Assembly (NCBI RefSeq): GCF_023073415.1
Contig: NZ_JADPJL010000005.1
Span: 310,001-374,000, forward strand
Direction: 5' to 3'
Source of the DNA: Bradyrhizobium sp. 190
GTDB taxonomy: Bacteria; Pseudomonadota; Alphaproteobacteria; Rhizobiales; Xanthobacteraceae
DNA: 64,000 bases
Positions 49,876 to 59,554 of this stretch are shown here, piece by piece. How positions within the stretch are numbered: position 1 is the stretch's first letter; each line of letters starts with the position of its first letter. The position numbers and the translations under genes are program-made. The notes under the pieces were generated by a model. The model did not search any database, was not told where the DNA came from, and worked only from the letters and a program-made list of their open reading frames with translations.

Positions 49876-51402
49876 TTAGCTCGCTTCCGCCAGCAGCGAC
49901 AATTGACGGGGCTGCGGTTCGACCTGGGTCTGGTCGGTGAGGTGGGTCGGATAGGCGCCGGTGAAGCAGTGGTCGGAGAACTTTGGATTGGCGGGGTCGC
50001 GGCCCGGCTCGCCCATGGCGCGGTACATGCCGTCGATCGACAGGAACGCCAGCGAGTCCGCGCCGATGATGTCGCGCATCTCCTCCAGCGTATGGGTGGC
50101 GGCGAGAAGTCCGCCGCGGTCCGGCAGGTCGATGCCGTAATAGTCGGGATACAGGATCGGCGGCGAGGCGAGGCGGAAGTGCACCTCGCGGGCGCCGGCA
50201 TCGCGCATCATGCGCACGATCTTCTTCGACGTGGTGCCGCGCACCAGCGAGTCGTCGATCAGGATGATCCGCTTGCCCTCGATCGCGGCGCGGTTGGCCG
50301 AATGCTTCATGCGCACGCCGAGTTCGCGCACGCTCTGCGTCGGCTGGATGAAGGTGCGGCCGACATAGTGGTTTCGGATGATGCCGAGTTCGAACGGCAC
50401 GCCGGAATACTGGCTGTAGCCGAGGGCGGCAGGCACGCCGGAATCCGGCACCGGCACCACGACGTCGACCTCGACATGGCTTTCGCGCGCGAGCTGCGCG
50501 CCGAAGGCTTTGCGGACGTCGTAGACCGAGCGGCCGCCGACAATCGAATCTGGCCGCGAGAAATAGATGTATTCGAAGATGCAGGGCCGCGGCGGCTTCG
50601 GCGGGAACGGCTTGTGGCTGTTAGCGCCGGTCTCGTCGAACACGATGATTTCGCCGGGCTCGATGTCGCGGACATATTTGGCGCCGATCATGTCGAGCGC
50701 GCAGGTTTCCGAGGTCAGGATCGGGCGGCCGTCGAGGTCGCCGAGCACCAGCGGGCGGATGCCGAGGGGATCGCGTGCGCCGACCAGCTTCTTGTTGGTC
50801 AGCGCGACCAGCGAATAGGCGCCCTCGATCGTGCGCAGCGCTTCGATGAAGCGATCGATGAAGCGGCCGCGCTTCGACTGCGCCACCAGGTGCAGGATCA
50901 CTTCGGTGTCGTTGGTGGATTGCATCATGGCGCCGTTGCGCACCAGTTCGCGGCGCAGGCTCAGCCCGTTGGTGAGGTTGCCGTTGTGGCCGACCGCGAA
51001 ACCGCCGGCATTGAGTTCGGCGAACAGCGGCTGCACGTTGCGCAGGATGTTGGCGCCGGTCGTGGAATAGCGCACATGGCCGACCGCGAGGTTGCCGGGG
51101 AGGCGCTCGATCACCTCGCGGCGGGAGAAGGTGTCGCCGACCAGGCCGAGCCGCTTCTCCGAGTGAAACCGCGAGCCGTCGAAGGAGACGATGCCGGCGG
51201 CCTCCTGGCCGCGGTGCTGCAAAGCGTGCAGCCCGAGCGCGGTGACGGCGGCGGCTTCCGGGTGGCCGAAGATGCCGAACACGCCGCATTCCTCGCGTAG
51301 CGTGTCGCCTTCGAGATCGTCCTGCAACTCGATACCAAGATTTAAATCAAGATTCGGATCGAGTTGGCCGGCGGGATCGGAAGGGTTTTGCATCGCGTCC
51401 AT
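49876..51402 (-). CDS. purF: Amidophosphoribosyltransferase
   Basis: A 508-residue PurF, the first committed enzyme of purine synthesis (PRPP plus glutamine to phosphoribosylamine). The glutaminase cysteine C39 (LREECGVFGIFG) is preceded by a 38-residue propeptide that must be cleaved. The PRPP loop is IILIDDSLVRGTTSKKIV. The Bacillus-type Fe-S cysteine is replaced (YPDYYGID), so this is the cluster-free, E. coli-like form. cvpA lies 21 bases upstream, as in many bacteria. Confidence 0.95.
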   Translation of the reverse strand: MDAMQNPSDPAGQLDPNLDLNLGIELQDDLEGDTLREECGVFGIFGHPEAAAVTALGLHALQHRGQEAAGIVSFDGSRFHSEKRLGLVGDTFSRREVIERLPGNLAVGHVRYSTTGANILRNVQPLFAELNAGGFAVGHNGNLTNGLSLRRELVRNGAMMQSTNDTEVILHLVAQSKRGRFIDRFIEALRTIEGAYSLVALTNKKLVGARDPLGIRPLVLGDLDGRPILTSETCALDMIGAKYVRDIEPGEIIVFDETGANSHKPFPPKPPRPCIFEYIYFSRPDSIVGGRSVYDVRKAFGAQLARESHVEVDVVVPVPDSGVPAALGYSQYSGVPFELGIIRNHYVGRTFIQPTQSVRELGVRMKHSANRAAIEGKRIILIDDSLVRGTTSKKIVRMMRDAGAREVHFRLASPPILYPDYYGIDLPDRGGLLAATHTLEEMRDIIGADSLAFLSIDGMYRAMGEPGRDPANPKFSDHCFTGAYPTHLTDQTQVEPQPRQLSLLAEAS

Positions 51403-51423
51403 CGCCTCTCTATTTGGCCAGAA

Positions 51424-52053
51424 TTAGCGGCCCGCGGGTTTTTCGATCAGCTTTTTAAGGCTGTCGCGGGCAGGTTTACTGTAGCCATCGCCGGACGCAG
51501 GGGCTGCCTGGTCGGCGTCAGTTTGATCGTCTTCCGGTTTATTCTTCTTGAATCTCTTTAAGATGGTGTTCTCGGGATCGTCCGGCAAGAGCGACATTAA
51601 CCAATCCCCGGTTCCCTGCAGGACCACCCGCGACTTGGCTCCGGTGATCCAGTCCGGCCGCTGCTTGTCCGGGACCAGCCAACTGAAGAACAGGAACGCG
51701 ACCACCACGATCAAAAGGCCGCGACCCAACCCAAACAGGAAGCCGAGCGTGCGGTCCAGTGCGCCGATCCGGGAATCCAGGATCATGTCCGAGATCCGCA
51801 CCGTGATGATGGAGACTATGATCAGCGTGCCGATGAAGGTGCCGGCCACCACCACCACGGAAGCCACCGTGTCGTTGTTGAAATAGGCCTTGGCGGTCGG
51901 CAGCAGCTTCGAGAAGGCATACAGCGTCACCAGCGCCGCCGCGCCCCATGCTGCGATCGACAGGATTTCGCGCATGAAGCCGCGCACCATGGCGAGCAGC
52001 CCCGAAATCAGCATCACTCCGAGCAGGACGAGATCGAGTATCGTTATCGGCAT
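51424..52053 (-). CDS. cvpA: CvpA family membrane protein
   Basis: A 209-residue CvpA-like protein with four membrane segments: ILDLVLLGVMLISGLLAMVR, GAAALVTLYAFSKLLPTA, VVVVAGTFIGTLIIVSIITV and FLFGLGRGLLIVVVAFLFFS, then a charged tail. It is in an operon with purF, the usual pairing. CvpA is linked to colicin V production and membrane stress; its role here is unknown. Confidence 0.9.
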   Translation of the reverse strand: MPITILDLVLLGVMLISGLLAMVRGFMREILSIAAWGAAALVTLYAFSKLLPTAKAYFNNDTVASVVVVAGTFIGTLIIVSIITVRISDMILDSRIGALDRTLGFLFGLGRGLLIVVVAFLFFSWLVPDKQRPDWITGAKSRVVLQGTGDWLMSLLPDDPENTILKRFKKNKPEDDQTDADQAAPASGDGYSKPARDSLKKLIEKPAGR

Positions 52054-52218
52054 CGGCTGGTCAGGTCCGCTCGTAAGTTCTCAAGCAGCGAATCGGCGGG
52101 CTAGGATCACCCCCAAGTGAGGGGCAGACGGCGCATCCCGCAAGGCCGGATATCGCGCCATTCCACCCGCCTTTCGCGCGCGTTGTATAGCGGCGACGGC
52201 CGGGCGCGTCACGCCGCT

Positions 52219-53688
52219 TTAGCTGTTTTCACGACGGAATCGCGCCGGTGTGGCATTTTTCTCCGTCACACCCTCGCGACTGGCTTCCCGGTTGCCGGCC
52301 CCGCCGTTTCTTGGGCTGCCACGCGCGGCGATTTCGGCGACCAGGCTGGTCAATCCGCCGACGGTGTTCAGCGTCAGACCGCCGTCGGAGCCGACCTCCC
52401 CACGCGCCGATTCGGGCAGAACGGCGCGCCCAAATCCCAGTTTTGCGGCCTCTTTCAACCGAGCCGAGGTCTGCGCCACCGGCCGGACCGCGCCCGAGAG
52501 TGAAATCTCGCCGAAATAAACCGCATCTGTCGGTAACGGAGCGTTCACCAAGGAGGACACCAGGGCGGCTGCTGCCGCAAGGTCGGCCGCGGGCTCCTGG
52601 ATACGCAGGCCCCCGGCGACGTTCAGATAGACGTCGTAGCCGGACAGTTTGACCCCGCAATGGGCCTCCAGCACCGCCAGGACCATCGACAGCCGGCTCG
52701 GGTCCCAGCCCACCACGGCCCGCCTGGGGGTGCCGAGCGTGGTCGGCGCCACCAACGCCTGTAACTCCACCAGCACCGGGCGGGTGCCTTCGATGCCTGC
52801 AAATACCGCCGTGCCCGGACTGCCCAGATCGCGTTCAGAAAGGAACAATTCGGAGGGGTTGGAGACTTCGCGGAGGCCGAGACCCGTCATCTCGAACACG
52901 CCGATCTCGTCGGTCGGGCCGAATCGATTTTTGACCGCGCGCAGGATGCGGAATTGTTGCGAGCCTTCGCCCTCGAACGACAGCACCGCGTCGACCATGT
53001 GCTCGACGACGCGGGGGCCCGCGATCTGGCCGTCCTTGGTGACGTGCCCAACCAGAATGATCGCTGCGCCGCTTTTCTTGGCGAAACGAATGAGCGCCTG
53101 CGCCGAGGCGCGGACCTGCGTCACCGTTCCCGGCGCCGACTCCACCGTGTCGGTCCACATGGTTTGGATCGAATCGATCACGATCAGGCGCGGCACCGCG
53201 CCCTCCGACAGCGTCGAGACGATGTCCTCGACCGACGTTTCGGCCGCAAGCTGCACCGGTGCATCCGCCAATCCCAGCCGCTCGGCGCGCAGCCGCACCT
53301 GCGCCACGGCTTCTTCGCCCGAAATATAGACGGCGCGATGGCCGGCGCGGGCCAGCATGCTGGTGGCCTGCGTCAACAAAGTCGATTTGCCGATGCCGGG
53401 ATCGCCGCCGACCAAAAGCACCGAGCCACGGACGAAGCCGCCGCCGGTGACGCGATCGAGCTCGGTCATGCCGGAGGACAGACGGGGGGCGTCGTTACTC
53501 TTGCCGGTGAGGCTTTCCAGCGCAAACGTTCGGCCCCGGCGCTTTGAACGGATAGACACCGGCACGCTGCCGGTCGTGTCCTCTTCGGCCAGCGTGTTCC
53601 ACTCGCCGCAGGACTCGCACTTGCCCTGCCAGCGGTTATACGCCGCGCCGCAGTTCTGGCAGACAAAGGAGAGGGTGGATTTGGCCAT
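52219..53688 (-). CDS. radA: DNA repair ATPase RadA
   Basis: A 489-residue RadA. The N-terminal zinc finger is C10/C13 and C24/C27 (FVCQNCGAAYNRWQGKCESC), the ATPase P-loop LLVGGDPGIGKSTLL, the RadA motif KNRFGPTDE, and the C-terminal Lon-protease-like domain (LNVAGGLRIQEPAADLAAAA). It drives branch migration in recombination. The ATG at 53688 is the family start. Confidence 0.95.
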   Translation of the reverse strand: MAKSTLSFVCQNCGAAYNRWQGKCESCGEWNTLAEEDTTGSVPVSIRSKRRGRTFALESLTGKSNDAPRLSSGMTELDRVTGGGFVRGSVLLVGGDPGIGKSTLLTQATSMLARAGHRAVYISGEEAVAQVRLRAERLGLADAPVQLAAETSVEDIVSTLSEGAVPRLIVIDSIQTMWTDTVESAPGTVTQVRASAQALIRFAKKSGAAIILVGHVTKDGQIAGPRVVEHMVDAVLSFEGEGSQQFRILRAVKNRFGPTDEIGVFEMTGLGLREVSNPSELFLSERDLGSPGTAVFAGIEGTRPVLVELQALVAPTTLGTPRRAVVGWDPSRLSMVLAVLEAHCGVKLSGYDVYLNVAGGLRIQEPAADLAAAAALVSSLVNAPLPTDAVYFGEISLSGAVRPVAQTSARLKEAAKLGFGRAVLPESARGEVGSDGGLTLNTVGGLTSLVAEIAARGSPRNGGAGNREASREGVTEKNATPARFRRENS

Positions 53689-53791
53689 GAAGGGAGTGAG
53701 TCGCAGTCTCAATGGAACGGGCAGGACTCATAGCACGAAAAGAAGCCGCGGCGCGATGAGTGCCTATGCATCCATCGCGCGCATCAGGACA

Positions 53792-55276
53792 TCAGGGAGC
53801 AATGTTGGCACACGTCCAGATGCCAACCGGTTGCTCGAGTCCACGAATGATCTGTGCTGGCCGCTCGACAAGCAACGCGAGGTCGGCGCTGGAATGGTTC
53901 AATTCCGCCCGGGCCTGACGCACCAGCGCGTCGCTGACCACGATGGCGCAGCCGAGTTCGCGGGTAAGTGATTCAAGCCGGCTTGCCGCGTTCACTGCCG
54001 TGCCGATGACAGCGAATTCGAGCCGGTTCAAGCCGATATCCCCGAGCACGACTTCACCATAGTGTAGCCCGACGCTGACGCGGATCGGCGGCTCGCCGCG
54101 ATTTTTTCGTTCGCGATTGAACTCGCCGATCGACCTGATCATGGCCTGCGCGCAGCGCAGCGCGTTTCCGGCGTCCGAATCGCTGGCGGAGGGTGTGCCA
54201 AACGTCGCCATCAATCCGTCACCAAGATACTTGTCCAGCGTTCCGCCATGCCGGAACACCTCTCGTTCCATCCGCTCGTGGAATAGTCGCAGTGTCCCAA
54301 TGACCTCCATTGGGCTTCGGCCATCCGTGTAAGCGGTGAAATCGACGATGTCGGCGAACAGCACCGCAACATTCTGCGTTCGGACCTGTTTGAGAGGCTC
54401 GTCGTTTCCAGACAATTGCTCGACGACATTGGGGGAAGAATACCGCGCGAGGTTGGCCCGTTCGCGCTCGATTCCGGCGTGGCTGATCAGCAGAGCGTTG
54501 GAACGGCGCACCGCCAGCGCCAACGTCATGGCGACGATCAGGAACACCGTGATTTCCTGGAATCGCGTCGGAATGCCGACCGCTGCGGGGTTGATGATGT
54601 CGAACATTCTGACGTCGGAGCCGACAGCGGCCCGCACGCGTTCCGACAACTCGGCGTGGGTTTCGGGCTGCAGGTAGGCCCAGCCGACGCCGATCGCCCA
54701 CACGGCAGAGGTCCAGAAGCCCATCGCGACCACCGTTCGCCACGAATAGGCAAGTGTGCCGGTTGCCAGGAACACAAAGAAATAGATGAAAGTCTCGAAT
54801 CGGAATTGCATGCCGACCGGCCAGTTCTCGGTACTCAACGGATTGGGCACGACGGTGAGGAGGGTAAGTAACGCCAGATCGCAAAAGATCAGGAAAAGCT
54901 CCGGCAGCGAACGGCCCACTTTGCCGACCTTGAGTTGGGCCCAGCCGATCAAGGCAAAAAAGCCGAGCATCACGACGTAGTATATCGCGTCCCAGTTCGG
55001 GTTGATGATCGGCAAGGTAACGGCAATCACCGCCAGCGCGACCCAGCGGGCCCGGACAGCGAGAAGGAGACCCTGGCGCTTGCTGTCCGCAATCGCCGCT
55101 TCAGCGAACTTCTGGGTCTCCTGCTGGGCGTCGGTTCGCCCGCCTGCTTCGCTTCGGAGATTTGTGATATCGGCCGTTTCCGCCAATGCGCTCAAGACAC
55201 TCGTCCCCAAATTGAATGTATCGGATGATGCACCATGCCACGGTACCCGGCACCGTTCACGCCGGCATGATACCAC
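53792..55276 (-). CDS. Membrane-bound adenylate/guanylate cyclase
   Basis: A roughly 494-residue class III cyclase with an N-terminal membrane region of about six segments (ARWVALAVIAVTLPIINPNW to FLIVAMTLALAVRRSNAL) and a C-terminal catalytic domain from about residue 295. The metal aspartates are in VAVLFADIVDFTAYTDG and DKYLGDGLMATFG; AVIGTAVNAASRLESL is the late motif. The start is uncertain: GTG 55276 opens the frame, but the first 30 residues look unlike protein and TTG codons near 55200 are alternatives. Confidence 0.87.
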   Translation of the reverse strand: MVSCRRERCRVPWHGASSDTFNLGTSVLSALAETADITNLRSEAGGRTDAQQETQKFAEAAIADSKRQGLLLAVRARWVALAVIAVTLPIINPNWDAIYYVVMLGFFALIGWAQLKVGKVGRSLPELFLIFCDLALLTLLTVVPNPLSTENWPVGMQFRFETFIYFFVFLATGTLAYSWRTVVAMGFWTSAVWAIGVGWAYLQPETHAELSERVRAAVGSDVRMFDIINPAAVGIPTRFQEITVFLIVAMTLALAVRRSNALLISHAGIERERANLARYSSPNVVEQLSGNDEPLKQVRTQNVAVLFADIVDFTAYTDGRSPMEVIGTLRLFHERMEREVFRHGGTLDKYLGDGLMATFGTPSASDSDAGNALRCAQAMIRSIGEFNRERKNRGEPPIRVSVGLHYGEVVLGDIGLNRLEFAVIGTAVNAASRLESLTRELGCAIVVSDALVRQARAELNHSSADLALLVERPAQIIRGLEQPVGIWTCANIAP

Positions 55277-55291
55277 CGGAGGACGTGCGTT

Positions 55292-55952
55292 CTAGCCATT
55301 GAAAAAGTGAAGGGCGAAACGTTCGACGTCCGACCATGAATTCGCCAGATGCACAGCTCCGGCATCGCGCAGCTTGAGATCATGTCCTTCGCGAATGTGG
55401 CTGGCCGCGCACAGGCCGACGACCGTCATCCCGGCGGCAACGGCCGCCCGGATCCCACCTGCGCTGTCCTCAATTACGAGACACTGGGCCGGGCGCGCGC
55501 CCAATTTGCTTGCGGCGAACAGGAAAATGTCCGGGTGCGGCTTTCCTCGCGCGACCATATCCGCGCTGAAAACATGACTGCCGAATTCCGCTTCCAGGGC
55601 CAACACCGAAAGGCACAGCTGCAGGCGATCAATCGAACTGGAGGAGGCGATGCATCGGGGGATGTGGGCAAATCGTCTGATGAAATCTGTCGCCCCGCTC
55701 ACTTCCTTCAAATCCGTTCGAAACCGGTCCAGCGTCGCAAGCTTGAGCTGGCCGGAAAAATCGGAAGGCGGCGGCTGTCCGATCGCCGCTTCAATCTCCG
55801 CCACGGCTTCGTCTCCGGCCGGAATAGCGGGTGAGCGCCTGGTCGAGCGTGGTCGAATGACCGAGGTCGGTTACAGCTTCTGCCAGAACCGTATTCGCGA
55901 TGGCTTCGCTGTCGGCAATCACCCCGTCGAAGTCAAAAATGATGGCGCCCAC
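55292..55952 (-). pseudogene. HAD-superfamily hydrolase gene broken by a frameshift
   Basis: A GTG at 55952, preceded by GGGAGG, opens VGAIIFDFDGVIADSEAIAN (HAD motif I) and runs to TRYSGRRRSRGGD, with a stop at 55791-55793. The rest of the enzyme, from AVAEIEAAIGQPPPSD through SSSIDRLQLCLS and PHPDIFLFAASKLG to VIEDSAGGIRAAVAAGM (motif IV), is in the +1 frame. One extra base near 55815-55825 (GGCCGGAGACGAA) would explain it. Read through, it is a normal 220-residue phosphatase. It is a pseudogene or a sequencing error. Confidence 0.8.
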
Positions 55953-56157
55953 TGTTTCAGCCTCCCCGATGAAAACAACCTATTACAGGCGGTTCTGCAT
56001 CAAGTGGACTGGCGCAACGCAAGCCGGCCGGACACTTTCTGTTGCGTCTTGTGTCAGTTGGCAAGCCGGTGCGGCCTGTCGATGAAACGAAATGGATGTG
56101 ACAGGCATCACTTGGTCGGGCATTGATGGCGAATGGTTCAGGCGGAGAGCCGTATCC

Positions 56158-56880
56158 TTAAGAAAATGCCGTCCACAGCAGGGTGAGACCGGCGACCACC
56201 ATGATGCCATCCATCAACAGTCGAAAGACGTCAGGCTTGAGCCGCAGCACGAAGCTTTTCGCGATGAAGGCGCCGAACATCAGTGAGGAGCCGGCGATCA
56301 GGCCCTTCACCGCAATATCCGCCGTCAGCGCACCAAATCGCTCGAACGTGACCGACTTGCTCAGATAGAGCCCGAGCGAGCTTGCGGCTTCGGTGGCGAG
56401 GAAGGCGCCCTTGGTCAATCCGTAAAACAGAAACAGCGGTACGCTGAGCGGACCGGTCGAGACCACGATGCCCGTGAGATAGCCGATGACCGCGCCGCCG
56501 ACCGCAAGGTGCCAGAGCTGCGCCTTGAGCTGATGACGAGAAAGCCAGTGCCGTACCGGCACCATCGCGATGAGAAACAGGCCGATCGCGATGTCGACGG
56601 CGTGCGAGGGCAGCGCCAGCAGCGTTCGTGCGCCAAGCGCAGCGGCCGGAATCCCCGTGACCGAATAGGCGAGGCAGGCCCGCCAATCGACCTCGCGCCA
56701 CCAGGCGAGAATGCGCGACAGGTTCGCCATCACGGCTGCCACCGCCATGATCGGTACCGCTTCCTTCGGCCCGTATTGATAGACCAGCACCGGCATCAGC
56801 ATGATCGACGAGCCGGTGCCGACAATGCCCGAGATGATGCCGGCGAACAGGCCGACAATGAGGATGAAGAGGAAACCCAA
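56158..56880 (-). CDS. TauE/SafE-family sulfite/anion exporter
   Basis: A 240-residue membrane protein with about seven or eight segments. Family marks are LFAGIISGIVGTGSSIMLMP (helix 1 with GxGxG/S), then VVSTGPLSVPLFLFYGLTKG and a repeat-like C-terminal half. It exports sulfite, sulfoacetate or another small anion; the substrate is unknown. The start is TTG at 56880 with GGAG 10-14 bases upstream, so the start is less sure than the rest. Confidence 0.85.
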   Translation of the reverse strand: MGFLFILIVGLFAGIISGIVGTGSSIMLMPVLVYQYGPKEAVPIMAVAAVMANLSRILAWWREVDWRACLAYSVTGIPAAALGARTLLALPSHAVDIAIGLFLIAMVPVRHWLSRHQLKAQLWHLAVGGAVIGYLTGIVVSTGPLSVPLFLFYGLTKGAFLATEAASSLGLYLSKSVTFERFGALTADIAVKGLIAGSSLMFGAFIAKSFVLRLKPDVFRLLMDGIMVVAGLTLLWTAFS

Positions 56881-57119
56881 GGATCACAGCTCCGGGGCCG
56901 GCGGGATGCCGGGAATCGTGATGGCGAGGGTAGCGGCAATCGCAAGGCCGGAACATGCGGGGCGGGCTTGGCAATGTCACCGTTGGTTGTGAGCTGGGTC
57001 ACATTCGCACCGCTCGTTTTTCTGCAAGGTTTGTGTCGTGGGACGGGATCTTGGCTGGTTAGAGCGATCGGCGGCGCAATTTCGCCAGCACTGGTCGCCG
57101 GATGAGGGAGACCGCAATC

Positions 57120-57575
57120 ATGGAGAAAGCACGCGCCACCTTCTTTTCGACGTATCTGAGCGGGTTTAAGCCCAATCTGTTCGCCATGCTTTTCGGCGGG
57201 GTGACCACGGCGACCGCTGTGTTTGCCATGATCAGCCAGGCAGGCACTGCCATTCCACTGATTCTCAATGCGCTCAATCTTCCGAGTTGCTTCACCTCGG
57301 ACTTCTATGAGGGTTCGCAGAGCAATTTCAAAAAGGAGGGCGAATTCTGGTACGAGTACCCGCATGGTGTCGCTGCCTCTAGCTATCGGTTCGACGAGAT
57401 CAATCGCACGCGTGATGTGATCATGTTGCGCAACCTCACGCCGCGCGAAACGAAGGATTGGGAGACCCTGAGGGTTCACCTGCCGGCTTGCGGCGGTACC
57501 GCCAGGTTGAGCGAGGGGTTTCCCGAGCGCTGGACAGACCTGCAGTCGGTCTGGCATGCGTCACGGGAAGACTGA
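57120..57575 (+). CDS. Unknown protein with one membrane segment
   Basis: A 151-residue protein. After a short basic N-terminus (MEKARATFFSTYLSGFKPN), one membrane segment runs through LFAMLFGGVTTATAVFAMIS, and a soluble C-terminus follows (FYEGSQSNFKKEGEFWYEYP, SSYRFDEINRTRDVIMLRN). I do not recognise the family. I use the ATG at 57120 because GAGGGAG precedes it; ATG 57102 is also in frame. Confidence 0.6.
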   Translation: MEKARATFFSTYLSGFKPNLFAMLFGGVTTATAVFAMISQAGTAIPLILNALNLPSCFTSDFYEGSQSNFKKEGEFWYEYPHGVAASSYRFDEINRTRDVIMLRNLTPRETKDWETLRVHLPACGGTARLSEGFPERWTDLQSVWHASRED

Positions 57576-57677
57576 CGCCGCTTTTTGGCGCAAGCGCGTT
57601 TGCCTGCTGACAGTATGCTGGCAGCAGGCGTCGGCTACTACCGTAGCTCCTTAGGATCAATTGCGGAGGAGCGGACC

Positions 57678-58046
57678 TTGGCCATCAAAGGAAGTTGTCA
57701 CTGCGGCAACACACGATTCGAAGTGAGCGAGGCGCCGTCTGATGTGACGTGCTGCACCTGTTCGCTTTGTTCCAAGCGCGGCGCGCTATGGGCCTACTAC
57801 ACGCCTGCGCAATTTCGCCTGACGTCGCCGGCGGAAAATGTCGCGACCTACCTGTGGGGCAGCCGCACCGTCAAGCATCATTTCTGCGCTGGTTGCGGCT
57901 GCGGCACCTATTCGGAGTCGCCGGACTGGTCGAGCGGCAAGCCGGACTTCGACAATCCGAAGGTCGGCGTCAATTCGCGGCTGTTTGATGATTTCGACCT
58001 CGACGCCGTGCCGGTCACCGTCATCGACGGCAAGAATTTGTGGTGA
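57678..58046 (+). CDS. GFA-family zinc protein
   Basis: A 122-residue GFA/CENP-V fold protein with zinc ligands KGSCHCGNTRFEV, VTCCTCSLCSKRG and HHFCAGCGCGTY. It is shorter than the GFA protein at 17740 and only distantly related. The start is TTG at 57678, preceded by GGAGGAG. The ligand is unknown. Confidence 0.82.
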   Translation: MAIKGSCHCGNTRFEVSEAPSDVTCCTCSLCSKRGALWAYYTPAQFRLTSPAENVATYLWGSRTVKHHFCAGCGCGTYSESPDWSSGKPDFDNPKVGVNSRLFDDFDLDAVPVTVIDGKNLW

Positions 58047-58070
58047 TATGGCGGCCGGCCAACAAGGCAA

Positions 58071-58198
58071 GAGCGTTTTCCAGCGAAGCATGCCCTCGGA
58101 CTTGATCCGGGGGTGGAAGCCGGTTCGCGTCAAGAAAACGCGTCAAATCAAAAATCTCGAGCCCCGTTCCGATTCCATCGGAACGGAAAAGGCTCTAG
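58071..58198. repeat. Dispersed palindromic repeat, copy 3 (inverted)
   Basis: Read on the minus strand it matches copies 1 and 2: CTAGAGCC, the 10-bp stem CCGTTCCGAT/ATCGGAACGG with a 3-base loop, GATTTTTGATTTGACGCG, ACGCGAACCGG and GAAAACGCTC. It also contains the nested CGGACTTGATCCGGGGG, as in copy 2. The TAG stop of the following minus-strand cyclase (58195-58197) lies in its end. Confidence 0.85.
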
Positions 58199-58932
58199 GC
58201 GGCGTAAAGCTCGATCGGGGTATCGAACCCCTTGAGCTGGAACGCCTTTGATTGGCTGTCCCTCAAATCCGGTTGGGCGCGGTCAAACACGGCCTTCGTC
58301 ACGAGGATCTGGTCGGCTTCGGCGACCGACTGGGCCCGGGAGGCGGTGTTGACGACGGTGCCGATCGCCGTCAGATCCCGGTGCGATCGGCCGAACTCGC
58401 CAAAACTGAGTTCACCGCAATGGATGCCGATGCCGATCCCCAATTCGCTCGCGGTGAGGCCGTGCGCTTCGACAAGGCTCTCGCGCCGGTCGCGCCAGTT
58501 GTTCTGGATTTCGCGCGCGGCGAGCACGGCATTTCTGACGTGTGCTTCCCGCTTCAAGGGAAAATTGAATACCGCCATCACGGCGTCGCCGATGGTCTTA
58601 TTGAGGAGTCCGTCGTGCTCCCAGATTGCATTGGCGCATTCATCGTAGAACGCGTCGAGCAGGCCTGAGACGGCATCCGGCGATTGCGACTGCGACAGGC
58701 TGGTGTAGCCGCGGAGATCGGCAAACATGATGGTTGCGTCGATGGTGATCTTGCGAGCCCGCATGACCTTCGTGAACATCAGTTCGCAGATGGTGCAGGT
58801 ATTGGGATTCATCCGGCTCGGCCGAATGCCGAATGCGCGAAACGGCGCCGAGGCCACGCCGCGAAGCAGCACCGGTACATGCATCTGCTCCCAGCACCCT
58901 TTGCAGATAAGCGAATGTTGCAGAGCTGCCAT
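58195..58932 (-). CDS. Adenylate/guanylate cyclase with N-terminal CxxC pairs
   Basis: A 245-residue soluble cyclase. The N-terminus has two CxxC pairs, C10/C13 (LICKGCWEQ) and C46/C49 (NTCTICELMF), which could bind zinc or an Fe-S or redox centre. The cyclase domain (about 60-245) has IMFADLRGYTSLSQ and NKTIGDAVMAVFNF with both metal Asp residues, and LTAIGTVVNTASRAQ. It may be redox- or metal-regulated. Its stop lies in repeat copy 3. Confidence 0.85.
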   Translation of the reverse strand: MAALQHSLICKGCWEQMHVPVLLRGVASAPFRAFGIRPSRMNPNTCTICELMFTKVMRARKITIDATIMFADLRGYTSLSQSQSPDAVSGLLDAFYDECANAIWEHDGLLNKTIGDAVMAVFNFPLKREAHVRNAVLAAREIQNNWRDRRESLVEAHGLTASELGIGIGIHCGELSFGEFGRSHRDLTAIGTVVNTASRAQSVAEADQILVTKAVFDRAQPDLRDSQSKAFQLKGFDTPIELYAA

Positions 58933-59088
58933 TTTCAGCAGTGACTCCCGAGAGTGGCAGGTATGACGATCCTATAGTCGGCAGCGGGGTTGAGCAAGAC
59001 AAGCGCCACCGCAGCGCACACCTGCCGGCTGGCGGCCCAAGGCAAAGCTGCTAGGATCGCGTCAAAACAAGCAGAACGGAGGATCGCC

Positions 59089-59538
59089 ATGGACGCCGTG
59101 ACGCCGAAGGGCGCGCAGACCGCTGACACGCATTCCCATCTGGTTCGCCCCGACAGCATGGAATGGCAGAAGACGCGTTTTCCCGGCTACGAGGCCAAGA
59201 CCTTGCTGTTCGATCGCAAGACCGGCCTGATGACCGCGCTGATGCGGTTCGCGCCGGGCGCGGTGCTGCCCGACCACGAGCATGTCAACATCGAGCAGAC
59301 CTACGTGCTTGAAGGCTCGCTCGTCGACAAGGAAGGTCCGGCGCAGGGCATCGAATGCAAGGCGGGTGAATTCATCTGGCGCGAGGAGGGCAGCCGCCAT
59401 GTCGCCTGGTGTCCGGAAGGTGGGCTGATGCTCGCGATCTTCCAGGTCCCGAACAAGTTCTTCGAGGCCGATGGCCGCGTCATCGATGCCGCGGGCGAGG
59501 ATTGGGACGCGGCCTGGGGGCACACGCGAAAGGGCTGA
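59089..59538 (+). CDS. Cupin-domain (ChrR-like) protein
   Basis: A 149-residue single-cupin protein. The start MDAVTPKGAQ follows CGGAGGATC. Metal-ligand motifs are LPDHEHVNIEQTYVLEGSL (motif 1) and EFIWREEGSRHVAW (motif 2, with a conserved His), the layout of ChrR-type cupins, but there is no N-terminal sigma-binding domain. It may be an enzyme or a sensor of peroxide or singlet oxygen products; this is not established. Confidence 0.8.
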   Translation: MDAVTPKGAQTADTHSHLVRPDSMEWQKTRFPGYEAKTLLFDRKTGLMTALMRFAPGAVLPDHEHVNIEQTYVLEGSLVDKEGPAQGIECKAGEFIWREEGSRHVAWCPEGGLMLAIFQVPNKFFEADGRVIDAAGEDWDAAWGHTRKG

Positions 59539-59554
59539 CTTCACCGTCTTCCGG

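Noticed and set aside
49747..51300. 517-codon open frame opposite purF
   Set aside because: It is antisense to a clear purF gene; its amino acid pattern (Ala/Arg/Asp-rich, no motifs) is that of a high-GC shadow frame.
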